From: Polyangiaceae bacterium
GTDB taxonomy: Bacteria; Myxococcota_A; Polyangia; Polyangiales; Polyangiaceae
NCBI GenBank assembly: GCA_029941785.1
Contig: JAPYTK010000003.1
Location: 13,216-77,215, forward strand
Direction of reading: 5' to 3'
Length of the DNA stretch: 64,000 nucleotides
Part shown: positions 19,629 through 28,802 of the stretch, in pieces
How positions within the stretch are numbered: the first letter of the stretch is position 1
Layout: the number at the start of each line of letters is the position of its first letter
Position numbers and translations under genes: made by a program
The notes under the pieces: generated by a model
What the model saw: only the letters and a program-made list of their open reading frames with translations
The model's database searches: none
What the model was told of the DNA's origin: nothing

Positions 19629-20768
19629 GTGCGCGTCTTGATGGTCACCCCGTTCTTTCACCCGGCAACCGTGTACGGCGGCGCGACGCGCGCGGCGCTT
19701 GGGCTCTGCAAGGGGTTGATCGACGTAGGTTGTGAGCTGAGGGTGCTGACGACCGATGCGGCGGGGCCGGCCGAAGTGCTCGATGTCACCACTGGTCAAT
19801 TCGAGGAAATCGAGCCCGGCCTCTCGGTGAACTATTGCCGCCGTTGGCTTTCGGACGCTGCGGCACCGGGTTTGCTCATGGCCCTTCCTCAGGCGATTCG
19901 TTGGGCCGACGTCGTGCACCTGCAGTCGGTGTATTCCTTTCCGACTTTTCCCGTCCTCAGCTTGTGTCGGCTGCAGGGCAAGCCGCTCGTGTGGACACCG
20001 CACGGTTCGCTTCAGCGCTGGCGAGGAAGCAGCAAGCCGGCGGCGAAGCGTGTGTGGGAGGCCGTGTGCCAGACGCTTCGCTCCGACAAGGTCATGCTCC
20101 ATTGCACGAGCCCGGCGGAGGCTGAGGCTTCGGCGACACGAATGCGAGGCGCTGAGACCTTCGTCTTGCCGAACGGAGTCGAGCTTCCGTCGATCTCCGA
20201 GCCGGCGCCGGTCCACTCGCCCGTCGAGGAATTGAGCCTCCTCTTTCTGGGGCGTTTGCATCCGCAAAAAGGCATCGATCGTCTGCTGGAGGCCTGCGCG
20301 AAGCTCGCTCGCGGGAGCGAACTGGCGTGGAAGCTGTGCATCGCAGGCGGATGCAGTGACGGCTACGATCGGGTGATCCAGGCCCAGATCACGGAGCTCG
20401 AACTGGGGGATCGGGTGCGCATGGTCGGGCACGTCGATGGAGCGGACAAGGAGCGCTTGTTCTGCGAGGCGGATGTGCTCGTCGCCCCTTCGCATCGAGA
20501 AAATTTCGGGATTGCCGTGGCGGAGGCTTTGGCGCGAGCGCGCCCGGTCATCGTGAGTCGGGGCATGCCGTGGTCCATGGTGGAGGAGCGGGGCTGCGGT
20601 TTGTGGGTGAATAACGATCCCGATTCGCTCGCCGCGGCCATCGAGAAGATCGCCGGTGAAGCGCGTGATGAAATGGGGGCGCGCGGCCGGGCCTACGTCG
20701 AGCGACAATTCAATTGGGCGGCGATCGCCCTTCAGATGCGCGACCGCTATACGGCGCTACTCGGCTAG
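19629..20768 (+). CDS. glycosyltransferase family 4
   Basis: MVTPFFHPATVYGGATRAALGL, HPQKGIDRLLEACAKL, LVAPSHRENFGIAVAEALARARPVIVS. Confidence 0.9.
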   Translation: MRVLMVTPFFHPATVYGGATRAALGLCKGLIDVGCELRVLTTDAAGPAEVLDVTTGQFEEIEPGLSVNYCRRWLSDAAAPGLLMALPQAIRWADVVHLQSVYSFPTFPVLSLCRLQGKPLVWTPHGSLQRWRGSSKPAAKRVWEAVCQTLRSDKVMLHCTSPAEAEASATRMRGAETFVLPNGVELPSISEPAPVHSPVEELSLLFLGRLHPQKGIDRLLEACAKLARGSELAWKLCIAGGCSDGYDRVIQAQITELELGDRVRMVGHVDGADKERLFCEADVLVAPSHRENFGIAVAEALARARPVIVSRGMPWSMVEERGCGLWVNNDPDSLAAAIEKIAGEARDEMGARGRAYVERQFNWAAIALQMRDRYTALLG

Positions 20769-22861
20769 TTCCCGAGGAGCGCGGCGAGTACGGCGTCTGC
20801 TCCTTGTTTCGTGTGCGTCGCGGCGATGGGATCGACGGCTTCGAGATCCTGGATGGTAAACAAGTCCTCCGGGAGCTTCTGCAGAAAGCGGCTGGTGGCG
20901 CGCTTGAGCACGCCTCCCCGCGTGAGGCGTGTGGTGGCGTGGCAGAGGAAGAGCTTTTTCTTGGCTCGTGTGATCGCCACGTACAGAAGACGACGCTCCT
21001 GTTCGATCTCGTCGGTCTTGATCGCGCTCAAAGGTGCCGCGTCTGTGACCCGCTCGTCGAGCACCCGCTTGTGTGGCATCAGCCCGTCTTCGAGTCCGAC
21101 CAGAAAGACATAGGGAAACTCTAAGCCCTTGGCGCCGTGCATCGTGGTCATCGTCACCCGATTGTGCGGTTCGTCGTTCTTGTCTCGGTCATCGTCGCGC
21201 AACAGGAGACGTTGGAGAAACTCCTTGAGCTCGCAACCTCCCCGTTCGTCGTGTCGGGCGAAGGATCGCAAGAGGTACTGGACGTTTCCCCAGCGTCGGG
21301 CTGCGAGCTTGTTGTTGCTGCCGCACTCCGCCGCGATGTGGTTTTTGAGATCGATGGCCTCGATCAACTCGGTCATGATCGTCTTGCTCGGCTTCTTCGC
21401 TTCGATGCCCTGCTTCATCATCGACAGATGCCGGATATAGGTTCGGCAGCTGTTGCGTGCTTGGGCGCTGAGGTTTTGAATTTCGTGGGCCTTGCAGATG
21501 GTGGCGTAAAGAGACTGCTCTTTGGCGGTTGCGTGTTGGACGATCTTGCCAAGCGCGACATCGCCGATCCCTCGTGCCGGGTAATTCAAGGTCCGTCGAA
21601 CCGCGAGTTCGTCGAAGGGTTCGATAGCGACGCGCAGATAGGCGAGCAGATCTTTGACCTCCTTCTTTTCGAACAGCTGCTTGCTGCCGCTTAGCTCGTA
21701 GGGGATCCCCTCCATCTTCAACGTGGCCTCGATCTCAGGAGCTTGCTTGTTCGAGCGATACAAAATGGCGATATCTCGGGGCCGAGCATCTCCGCTGTCG
21801 ATCAAGTTTTGGATTTTTCGGGCGACGAACTGTGCTTCGGCGTCACCGTCGGCTGCTCGCAAGAGTTCGACCACGTCGCCTTCACCCTGGGTGCAGATGA
21901 GTTGTTTGGGATGTCGCCTGGAGCTGCTGTTGGCAAGGACGGCGTTCGCGAGGTTGAGGATAGCGGCGGTCGAGCGGTAGTTGTGCTCGAGCTTGACGAT
22001 TTTGGTGCCGCGAAAGTGTTTGGGGAAATCGAGGATGTTGCGAACATCGGCACCGCGCCAGGCGTAGATTGCCTGGTCGTCATCGCCGACGACGCACAGG
22101 TTCTTGTGTTCCTTGACGAGCAGGCGAAGCGTCTCGAGCTGCACGAGATTGGTGTCTTGATACTCGTCGACGATCACGTAGCGAAAGCGTTGTTGCCATC
22201 TTTGTAGAACGTCGGGCCGGTTCCGCCACAGGTGCACGGGCTGGCACACGAGGTCGTCGAAATCGAAGGCTTGGAGGTTGTCCATCGCTCGTTGGTAACG
22301 AGGGTAGGCTCGAGTCGTGATCAGGTCGTATTCGTCGTCCGAGTTCGCGAATTGAGTTTCGTAAGTTTCAGGATCGAGAAAGGCGTTTTTGGCGAGCGAG
22401 ATTCGGTTGAGAATGGCGCCGAGATCGGCTCCTTGCTCGGTTCGCATGCCCCGCATCGACTCCCGCAGTACGCTCGTGCAGTCGCTGCGATCGTAGATGG
22501 CGAACTTCCCTCCGCGGAGTCCCATCGCCTTGGCTTCGCGGCTGAGAACATGGAGTCCGAAGCGGTGGAAGGTGCACGCGAGCAGTTGTTTGCATGCTTT
22601 GGGACCGACCAAGCGGGTGACCCGCTCGTGCATTTCGCTGGCCGCCTTGTTGGTGAAGGTCATGGCGACGATGCTCTGGGCAGGCACGCCCGCTTCGATC
22701 ATGCGTGCAATGCGTCGCGTGACGACGCCGGTCTTGCCAGACCCTGCGCCGGCCAAGACCAAGAGGGGGCCTTGATCGTGGGCGACCACGTCTCTCTGTG
22801 CTTTGTTAAGTTGGAATCGACCCACGAGCGGGATTCCATAGCGCGACCCTCGTGGTGACAA
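20765..22861 (-). CDS. UvrD/Rep-family ATP-dependent DNA helicase
   Basis: 698 aa; LNKAQRDVVAHDQGPLLVLAGAGSGKTGVVTRRI, VDEYQDTN, VGDDDQAIYAWRGAD, MTTMHGAKGLEFPYVFLVGLEDGLMPH. Confidence 0.95.
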   Translation of the reverse strand: MSPRGSRYGIPLVGRFQLNKAQRDVVAHDQGPLLVLAGAGSGKTGVVTRRIARMIEAGVPAQSIVAMTFTNKAASEMHERVTRLVGPKACKQLLACTFHRFGLHVLSREAKAMGLRGGKFAIYDRSDCTSVLRESMRGMRTEQGADLGAILNRISLAKNAFLDPETYETQFANSDDEYDLITTRAYPRYQRAMDNLQAFDFDDLVCQPVHLWRNRPDVLQRWQQRFRYVIVDEYQDTNLVQLETLRLLVKEHKNLCVVGDDDQAIYAWRGADVRNILDFPKHFRGTKIVKLEHNYRSTAAILNLANAVLANSSSRRHPKQLICTQGEGDVVELLRAADGDAEAQFVARKIQNLIDSGDARPRDIAILYRSNKQAPEIEATLKMEGIPYELSGSKQLFEKKEVKDLLAYLRVAIEPFDELAVRRTLNYPARGIGDVALGKIVQHATAKEQSLYATICKAHEIQNLSAQARNSCRTYIRHLSMMKQGIEAKKPSKTIMTELIEAIDLKNHIAAECGSNNKLAARRWGNVQYLLRSFARHDERGGCELKEFLQRLLLRDDDRDKNDEPHNRVTMTTMHGAKGLEFPYVFLVGLEDGLMPHKRVLDERVTDAAPLSAIKTDEIEQERRLLYVAITRAKKKLFLCHATTRLTRGGVLKRATSRFLQKLPEDLFTIQDLEAVDPIAATHTKQGADAVLAALLGN

Positions 22862-22911
22862 CAGTCTTGACCTTGGCCTTTGTGTGAGCCGAGGTCAGGA
22901 TCGGAGTCGGA

Positions 22912-25251
22912 TCAGTGCGTCGCGGGGGGTTGCGGATCACGAGCGGACGGCGGTCCGGCCAGGCTTTGCCGTGGAGCATCGCTTCCGTAGTAGTCGTCGC
23001 GGCGATAGTAATAATACGAGTACTTGTACTCGGCCCGCGCGAAGTCGACAGCGTTGAGAACGGCTCCGGCGATATGCCCGCCGACGTCTCGAATCGAGCG
23101 GACGGCGTGCCGGGCGAGTTCTTTGCGTGTTTCGAATGCGCGAGCGACGATGACCGTGCCGTCCACCAGGGTTGACAAGATGGTCGCGTCGGTGACCGCC
23201 GCGATCGGTGGGCTGTCGATGATGACACGGTCGAATTCGTGCCGCGCTTCGGCGAGCAATTCCCGGAATCGGTCGCTGTGGAAAAGCTCGGCCGGATTCG
23301 GTGGGACGGGGCCACAGGGCACGATGCTCATGTTGGGCACGCCGCTGTCGCGCACGACATCGGCGATCTTTCCGCTGAGCAGCGCGGTCGTGATACCGGT
23401 TTCGGAGCCAAGCCCAAAGACACGGTGCACACGGGGACGGCGCAGGTCGCAATCCATGAGCAAGACGCGCTGTCCGGCCTGCGCCATGGCGATCGCGATG
23501 CTCGTGGCCACGGTCGTCTTGCCTTCGACGGGTCCGGGGCTGGTGACGAGCAAGGTCTCGTATGGCTGATCGGGTCTCATGAAGATGAGGTTGGTGCGGA
23601 TGGCACGCGCGGCTTCCGCGATGCTGCTCGTGGGCTGCTCGTGAACGATGAGTTCCGGCTTCTCGGTGATCTCGATCCGGCGGCCCCGCTTGCGGCGACG
23701 CTTCTTCATGGCCGGATCGGCAACGCCTTTTGCTTCGCGGTCGAACTGAGGGAGGATCCCTAGGAAGGTCACGTTCAGATCTGTCTCGATGTCGTCGGGA
23801 ACCTTGAGGGTCCGGTCGAGCAGGCCGCGCAGGAAGGCTGAGGCGATGCCGAGGAGCAAACCGGCAAAAAGGCCTGCGGCGATGTTGAGCGGAACGCGCG
23901 GGTGCACAGCGTGTTTGGGCACCAAGGGTCGATCGAGGACGCGGACGTTGTTCACGCGCAGAAGCCGCGCCAGATCGCTCTCCTTGCTGCGTTCGAGCAC
24001 GAGAGAGTAAAGCTTCTCGGTGTTGTCCTTGCTGCGCCTGAGACGCTTGTATTCGATCTCGAGCAGGTTCAAGTCGTGCGCCGAGAGCTTGGCTTTCTTG
24101 AGCATCCCCGCCAAGCCCGCAGCGTGGCGGGACACGACCCGTACTTCTCGACCGGCGGCAGCCTGGATGTTTTTCGTTTCTTGGAGGACGGCCTTTTGCG
24201 CGCGTCGAATACGGCGGCTTGCCGCAACGACATCAGGGTGCTTGATCCCCTTGCCACCACCCATCAGACCGTTACGCTCTCGCACGGCCTGTTCGTAGGT
24301 TTGTCGCAGACTGTTGAGCAGGCCACTGTCCAAGAGTTCGCGGGCCGTGATGCGGGTCGGATCGCTGGTCTGCGCCCGACGGAGCTCGCTGTGCTTTGCG
24401 GCGGCTCGATGCAAATCAGCGCGCACCCGGGTCAACTCGGCGTTGAGAAACTTGATCTGTTCACGCAGCATGTTCGACTGGTCGTCGAAGGCTATGGATA
24501 GGATATCTTTGCTTTTCTTGTAACGATGCAGAGCCATCTCGCTCGATTCGAGATCGGTCTTGAGGCCGTCGAGCTGTTGCCGCAGCCAGTCCGAGGCGGC
24601 GTTCGTGCTGTCGAGGTTCTGCGTAAGATTCTGTTCGACGTACGTGTCGACCAAGGCGCCGAGTATGCGGGTCGTCCGTTGCGGATCGGCACCACGCAGT
24701 CTCACCGAGGCCAAGCGGCTGTCTTTCACGGCGCGGATCGTCAGGCGGTTGCGCAGGGCACGAGCCGCTTCTTCGGGCGATGACTTTTCGGCCTTCGCGG
24801 GCGGAGGGTCGCCCGGCGCGAGGTCGTAGAGGAAGCGCAGGTCGTTGTGCAAGCCGAGGTCCCGCACGACCGCGAACGCGACTCGCATCGACTTCATCAC
24901 CTTGTACTGGGTCTCGTAATACTCCTGGTTATTCCAGTAGTTACCGGACCCCATGTCGACGACTTGTTCGACCCGGCGGCCCAGCGGCCGCGGCGGGTTG
25001 GGGTTGAATATGATGGTCGTCTCCGGTTCGTAGATGCGCTTCGAGCCCAGAGTGTAAAACGTGACGCCGATGACGACGGTGAGCAGCGTGGCGAGGGACG
25101 TCGCCCAGTACTTCCGCACCATGTTCAGCACCATCAAATTGCCATCACGGCGATTTGGATCTGGCGGTGTTGGTTTTGGGTTGTCGGTGCTCATCGAACG
25201 CTCGTCTGTCGATTGTTGGCTTTTGATGCCTCGAGGGTCGCCAACGTTCAA
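22912..25251 (-). CDS. exopolysaccharide Wzz-domain tyrosine autokinase (BY-kinase)
   Basis: 779 aa; Wzz N-term, Walker A TSPGPVEGKTTVATSIA, LMDCDLRRPRVH, VIIDSPPIAAVTDA, C-terminal Tyr cluster EYKYSYYYYRRDDYYG. Confidence 0.93.
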   Translation of the reverse strand: MNVGDPRGIKSQQSTDERSMSTDNPKPTPPDPNRRDGNLMVLNMVRKYWATSLATLLTVVIGVTFYTLGSKRIYEPETTIIFNPNPPRPLGRRVEQVVDMGSGNYWNNQEYYETQYKVMKSMRVAFAVVRDLGLHNDLRFLYDLAPGDPPPAKAEKSSPEEAARALRNRLTIRAVKDSRLASVRLRGADPQRTTRILGALVDTYVEQNLTQNLDSTNAASDWLRQQLDGLKTDLESSEMALHRYKKSKDILSIAFDDQSNMLREQIKFLNAELTRVRADLHRAAAKHSELRRAQTSDPTRITARELLDSGLLNSLRQTYEQAVRERNGLMGGGKGIKHPDVVAASRRIRRAQKAVLQETKNIQAAAGREVRVVSRHAAGLAGMLKKAKLSAHDLNLLEIEYKRLRRSKDNTEKLYSLVLERSKESDLARLLRVNNVRVLDRPLVPKHAVHPRVPLNIAAGLFAGLLLGIASAFLRGLLDRTLKVPDDIETDLNVTFLGILPQFDREAKGVADPAMKKRRRKRGRRIEITEKPELIVHEQPTSSIAEAARAIRTNLIFMRPDQPYETLLVTSPGPVEGKTTVATSIAIAMAQAGQRVLLMDCDLRRPRVHRVFGLGSETGITTALLSGKIADVVRDSGVPNMSIVPCGPVPPNPAELFHSDRFRELLAEARHEFDRVIIDSPPIAAVTDATILSTLVDGTVIVARAFETRKELARHAVRSIRDVGGHIAGAVLNAVDFARAEYKYSYYYYRRDDYYGSDAPRQSLAGPPSARDPQPPATH

Positions 25252-25262
25252 ACACGCCTAAC

Positions 25263-26507
25263 ATGGATAACAGCGCTATGCTCGGGCATCTCCCGATGCG
25301 CGTGCTCGCCCTGAACCAGTATTATGCCCCGGATGCGTCGGCGACGGCACAGCTGTTGACAGACTTGTGCGAGGATCTGGTGAAGGCTGGTGATGAGGTG
25401 CGGGTCGTGGCGAGCCGTGTCCAAGGCGATCGTCGCTTGCCGGCGCACGAGTGCATCGACGGTGTCGAGGTGGTTCGACCGTGGTCCACCGGGTACGGGA
25501 AAAGTCGCCTAACATATCGTTTTCTTGATGATTTGTCCTTCGTGGCAGCGGCGGCTTCGCGTGCGTGCGTCGTGGCGAGACCGGATGTGATCTTGGCCCT
25601 GTCCGCCCCGCCAATGGTCGCGACGGCCGCTGCGCTGGCGGCCCGAGGTCGAGAGCTCCCGCTGGTGCATTGGGTCCACGATGTGTATCCCGACATCGCG
25701 TTGGCGACCGGCGTACTCCCGCGACGCTCGGCGCTGGGCAGCACGCTGCAGATCTTGAGCCGCATGACCCATCGCCACGCCGCCATGAGCATCGCCGTGT
25801 CGTCGAAGATGGCCGAGATCCTGAAGGCCCATGGGCAGTCCGCAGATCGGGTGCGCGTTCAAGAGAATTGGGCTGATGGGACGGCCATCCAACCGCGACC
25901 CGCCGCGGCGACTTCGTTCCGAGCGCGCCACGGTCTGAAGGGGCGATTTGTGGTCATGTACAGCGGGAATCTGGGTCTCGTTCACGACATCGCCACCCCC
26001 ATTCGGGCTGCCCACGAGCTGAGCAGCTCATGCCCCGATGTGGTCTTCGTGTTCGTTGGAGCGGGCGCACGCCTCGCGGAGGCTCGGGCCCTGGCCGGCG
26101 AGGCTGCCAACATTCGCTTCCTTCCGGCGCAGCCTCGCGGAGAGCTAAGCGACAGCTTGGCGGCGGCCAACCTGCACCTCGTCTCGTTGGCGGAGGGAAT
26201 GGAGGGCCTGGTCGTGCCGAGCAAACTCTACGGTGTGATGGCTGCGGGGCGGCCTGTCGTTTACATCGGGCCCGCTCAGAGTGAGGTGGCGCACGTCGTT
26301 CGGCGTCACGAGCTAGGTTGGCGTGTCGATCCCGGTGATGCCGCGGGCTTGGCGGCGATCGTCGCGGACGCTACCCGCCGTGGTGACGACCTGGCGGCAT
26401 GCGGCGAGCGAGCCAGGCGCCGGTTTGTCGAGCGTCACGAGCGTGCCGTTGCGACCACCTCGCTTCGAGGTCTGCTGTTGGAGGCGGCAAACTTGCGAGT
26501 ACAATGA
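25263..26507 (+). CDS. glycosyltransferase family 4 (WbuB-like)
   Basis: MRVLALNQYYAPDASATAQLLTDLCEDLVKAGDEVRVV, YSGNLGLVHDIATPIRAAHEL; start may be internal. Confidence 0.88.
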   Translation: MDNSAMLGHLPMRVLALNQYYAPDASATAQLLTDLCEDLVKAGDEVRVVASRVQGDRRLPAHECIDGVEVVRPWSTGYGKSRLTYRFLDDLSFVAAAASRACVVARPDVILALSAPPMVATAAALAARGRELPLVHWVHDVYPDIALATGVLPRRSALGSTLQILSRMTHRHAAMSIAVSSKMAEILKAHGQSADRVRVQENWADGTAIQPRPAAATSFRARHGLKGRFVVMYSGNLGLVHDIATPIRAAHELSSSCPDVVFVFVGAGARLAEARALAGEAANIRFLPAQPRGELSDSLAAANLHLVSLAEGMEGLVVPSKLYGVMAAGRPVVYIGPAQSEVAHVVRRHELGWRVDPGDAAGLAAIVADATRRGDDLAACGERARRRFVERHERAVATTSLRGLLLEAANLRVQ

Positions 26508-26565
26508 ACACCGGCTTGGTTTTGCGCTACCAAAGAGGTGGTGGCGCCATGGTCGCCACGAAGCC

Positions 26566-28521
26566 ATGACGAGTTTTATTGCGGCATTTTTCATCGCGGC
26601 CTTGGTCGTGCTCGTTTTGACGCCCTACGTGCGTCAGGCCGCTCTGCGCCGAGGCCTGGTGGCGACGACGGGCCACCGTCATGTACACACCGAGAGCGTT
26701 CCGCGGATCGGTGGTCTTGCGATCGCTGCTGCGATCTTCGCTCCCATCGTGGGCCTTTTCTTTGTCGAATCCACGGTGGCGACCTTGGTGCAGAGCGAGT
26801 CGCAGAAAGTCATGGGTCTCTGCCTAGGGGGCGCCGTGCTTTGCTTGGTCGGCTTCATCGATGACACACGCGGACTGAGCGTTTGGCCCAAGTTGCTCGC
26901 CCAAGTGCTCGTTGCGATGTTCGCCTTCTATTGTGGCTTTCGTATCGAGTCGGTGTTGTTGCCATTCGTCGGCGCCATCCCCATGGGTGACGCGGCTTTG
27001 CTCGTCACGGTGCTGTGGATCGTGGGGATCACCAACGCGGTGAACTTGCTCGATGGTCTTGATGGACTGGCTGCGGGGGTCGTGTTCTTTGCGGGGATCA
27101 GCAATCTCGTCGTCGCGCTGGTTGCGGGGGCGGCTTTTTCTGCGTTGGTCATGTCGGCGTTGCTCGGCGCGGTGGCGGGCTTTCTGTTCTACAACTTCAA
27201 CCCGGCCCGCATTTTCATGGGCGACTCGGGCAGCTACCTCTTGGGTTACGTCATGGCCGTTACGGCGCTGGTGGGCGACAGCTCCAAGGGTTCGACGGCG
27301 GTGGCCCTGCTCGTGCCGATCGTCGCCTTGGGAGAGCCCATTTTCGACACCGTCTTTTCAGTCGTGAGGCGTTATCTGGACCGCCGCCCCGTGTTGTCTC
27401 CGGACCGTGGCCACCTGCACCATCGTTTGCTCGACCGCGGGTTGACTCAAAGGCGTGCTGTCTTGTCTCTTTACGGGATCACGGTCTTGTTCACGGTATC
27501 GGCGATCGCGATCTACATCGGACGACGCTGGCAGGTCGGCGTGGCCTTGCTCATCGTGAGTCTGGGCGTATTGGCCATGGTCCGATTGATGAGCGGACGG
27601 ATCGGCATGCGTGAATCACCACGAGCGAGCTATGGTGAGCTGAACGATCCGTCTGTTCGGGTGAGCGACGAGCGCCGGGCGATGGCCGAGTACGCGTTGC
27701 GCGAGCGAGCCTTGCAGCGGCTCGGCGCAGCGTTTGCGGCGGCGGACATTCCCGCGATGTTGGTCAAAGGAGCGGGTCTTGCGCAGACGGTGTACCCGAA
27801 ACCCTGGCTTCGAGAGATGGGAGACATCGACATTCTCGTCCTGCGGCAGGATCGAGGGCGGGCGATCGATGCCCTCGTGGCTGCCGACTGCGAACTGCTC
27901 GGTTCGGATCGAGGGCGGCGGATCAGCGCTGAGGCAGCGGGAACCCGGCAGTTGGTTGTCCGCGTGGGGCAACTTGGCTGGGAGATCGATCTGCACACAC
28001 GCTTGGACAAAGTCGTTGGGCGCAACATCGATTACGAAGCCGTGTTCGAGCGCGCTGCGCCGATCGAGGATCCCGCGCTGAACGGCTTCGTCGTGCCGAG
28101 CATCGAGGATCATGTGCTCTTTCTCGTCATTCATGCGGCCGCGGCCGAGTTTGATCATGCGGCCACGTGGGGCGATCTCGAGCTTCTCCTCGCTCGAGAT
28201 CTGGACCACGACCTGCTGCTCCAGCGCGCGAGGCGATGGCATCTAACGACTTCTCTGCATGTGGTTCTCCGCACCTTGCAGGTCCTCGATTCGGAGCACG
28301 TCCCCGCCGGTCTCATCGAACAGAGCGCGCCCACATGGCTTCGGCGCAAGCTCCTTGGGCGACTGTATCGAATAGGGCAATTTCCGGTCACGCTCGCGCC
28401 GCGGGAGCTCGGTTGGCGCTGGATCGTGCGCCAGTTGCCTCTGCGAGATGATGCACTAAGGTGGTGCCTCGGCGTGATGGTGTATGGCTTCCGCCGGATG
28501 GCGGACCGAGTAAGCCCATGA
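26566..28521 (+). CDS. fusion: WecA/MraY-like polyprenyl-phosphate glycan-1-phosphate transferase + lasso-type nucleotidyltransferase (NTP_transf_5-like)
   Basis: N-half: HTESVPRIGGLAI, VGFIDDTRGL, NAVNLLDGLDGLAAG, IFMGDSGSYLLGY, RGHLHHRLLDRG. C-half: AADIPAMLVKGAGLAQTVYPKPWLREMGDIDILVLR...IDLHTRLD. Single uninterrupted ORF; start MTSFIAAFF chosen over track start 26323. Confidence 0.88.
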   Translation: MTSFIAAFFIAALVVLVLTPYVRQAALRRGLVATTGHRHVHTESVPRIGGLAIAAAIFAPIVGLFFVESTVATLVQSESQKVMGLCLGGAVLCLVGFIDDTRGLSVWPKLLAQVLVAMFAFYCGFRIESVLLPFVGAIPMGDAALLVTVLWIVGITNAVNLLDGLDGLAAGVVFFAGISNLVVALVAGAAFSALVMSALLGAVAGFLFYNFNPARIFMGDSGSYLLGYVMAVTALVGDSSKGSTAVALLVPIVALGEPIFDTVFSVVRRYLDRRPVLSPDRGHLHHRLLDRGLTQRRAVLSLYGITVLFTVSAIAIYIGRRWQVGVALLIVSLGVLAMVRLMSGRIGMRESPRASYGELNDPSVRVSDERRAMAEYALRERALQRLGAAFAAADIPAMLVKGAGLAQTVYPKPWLREMGDIDILVLRQDRGRAIDALVAADCELLGSDRGRRISAEAAGTRQLVVRVGQLGWEIDLHTRLDKVVGRNIDYEAVFERAAPIEDPALNGFVVPSIEDHVLFLVIHAAAAEFDHAATWGDLELLLARDLDHDLLLQRARRWHLTTSLHVVLRTLQVLDSEHVPAGLIEQSAPTWLRRKLLGRLYRIGQFPVTLAPRELGWRWIVRQLPLRDDALRWCLGVMVYGFRRMADRVSP

Positions 28522-28802
28522 GTTATTCCGACGACCAACGATTCATCGCGAGCGACGATGCGCTCGCGCGGGTGCTCGATGGCGAACTCGTCATGCTCGA
28601 CTTGAAGTCGGGAACCTACTTTGGGATGAACGAGGTCGGCGCTCGCATCTGGGAGATCTTGACGGCAGGAGAGAATATCGCGAGCGCCGTGGAGACATTG
28701 ACGTCCGAGTTTGCCGTCGATCCGCCGACGGTCCGAGAAGATATCGAGTCTCTCCTCGTGCAGCTTGCGGAGCGAGACTTGATCAAGCCGGTCGAGGCCT
28801 GA
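28518..28802 (+). CDS. PqqD-family protein (lasso B1 / RiPP recognition element-like)
   Basis: DDALARVLDGELVMLDLKSGTYFGMNEVGARIWEIL...LVQLAERDLI; ATGA overlap with upstream fusion gene. Confidence 0.9.
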   Translation: MSYSDDQRFIASDDALARVLDGELVMLDLKSGTYFGMNEVGARIWEILTAGENIASAVETLTSEFAVDPPTVREDIESLLVQLAERDLIKPVEA

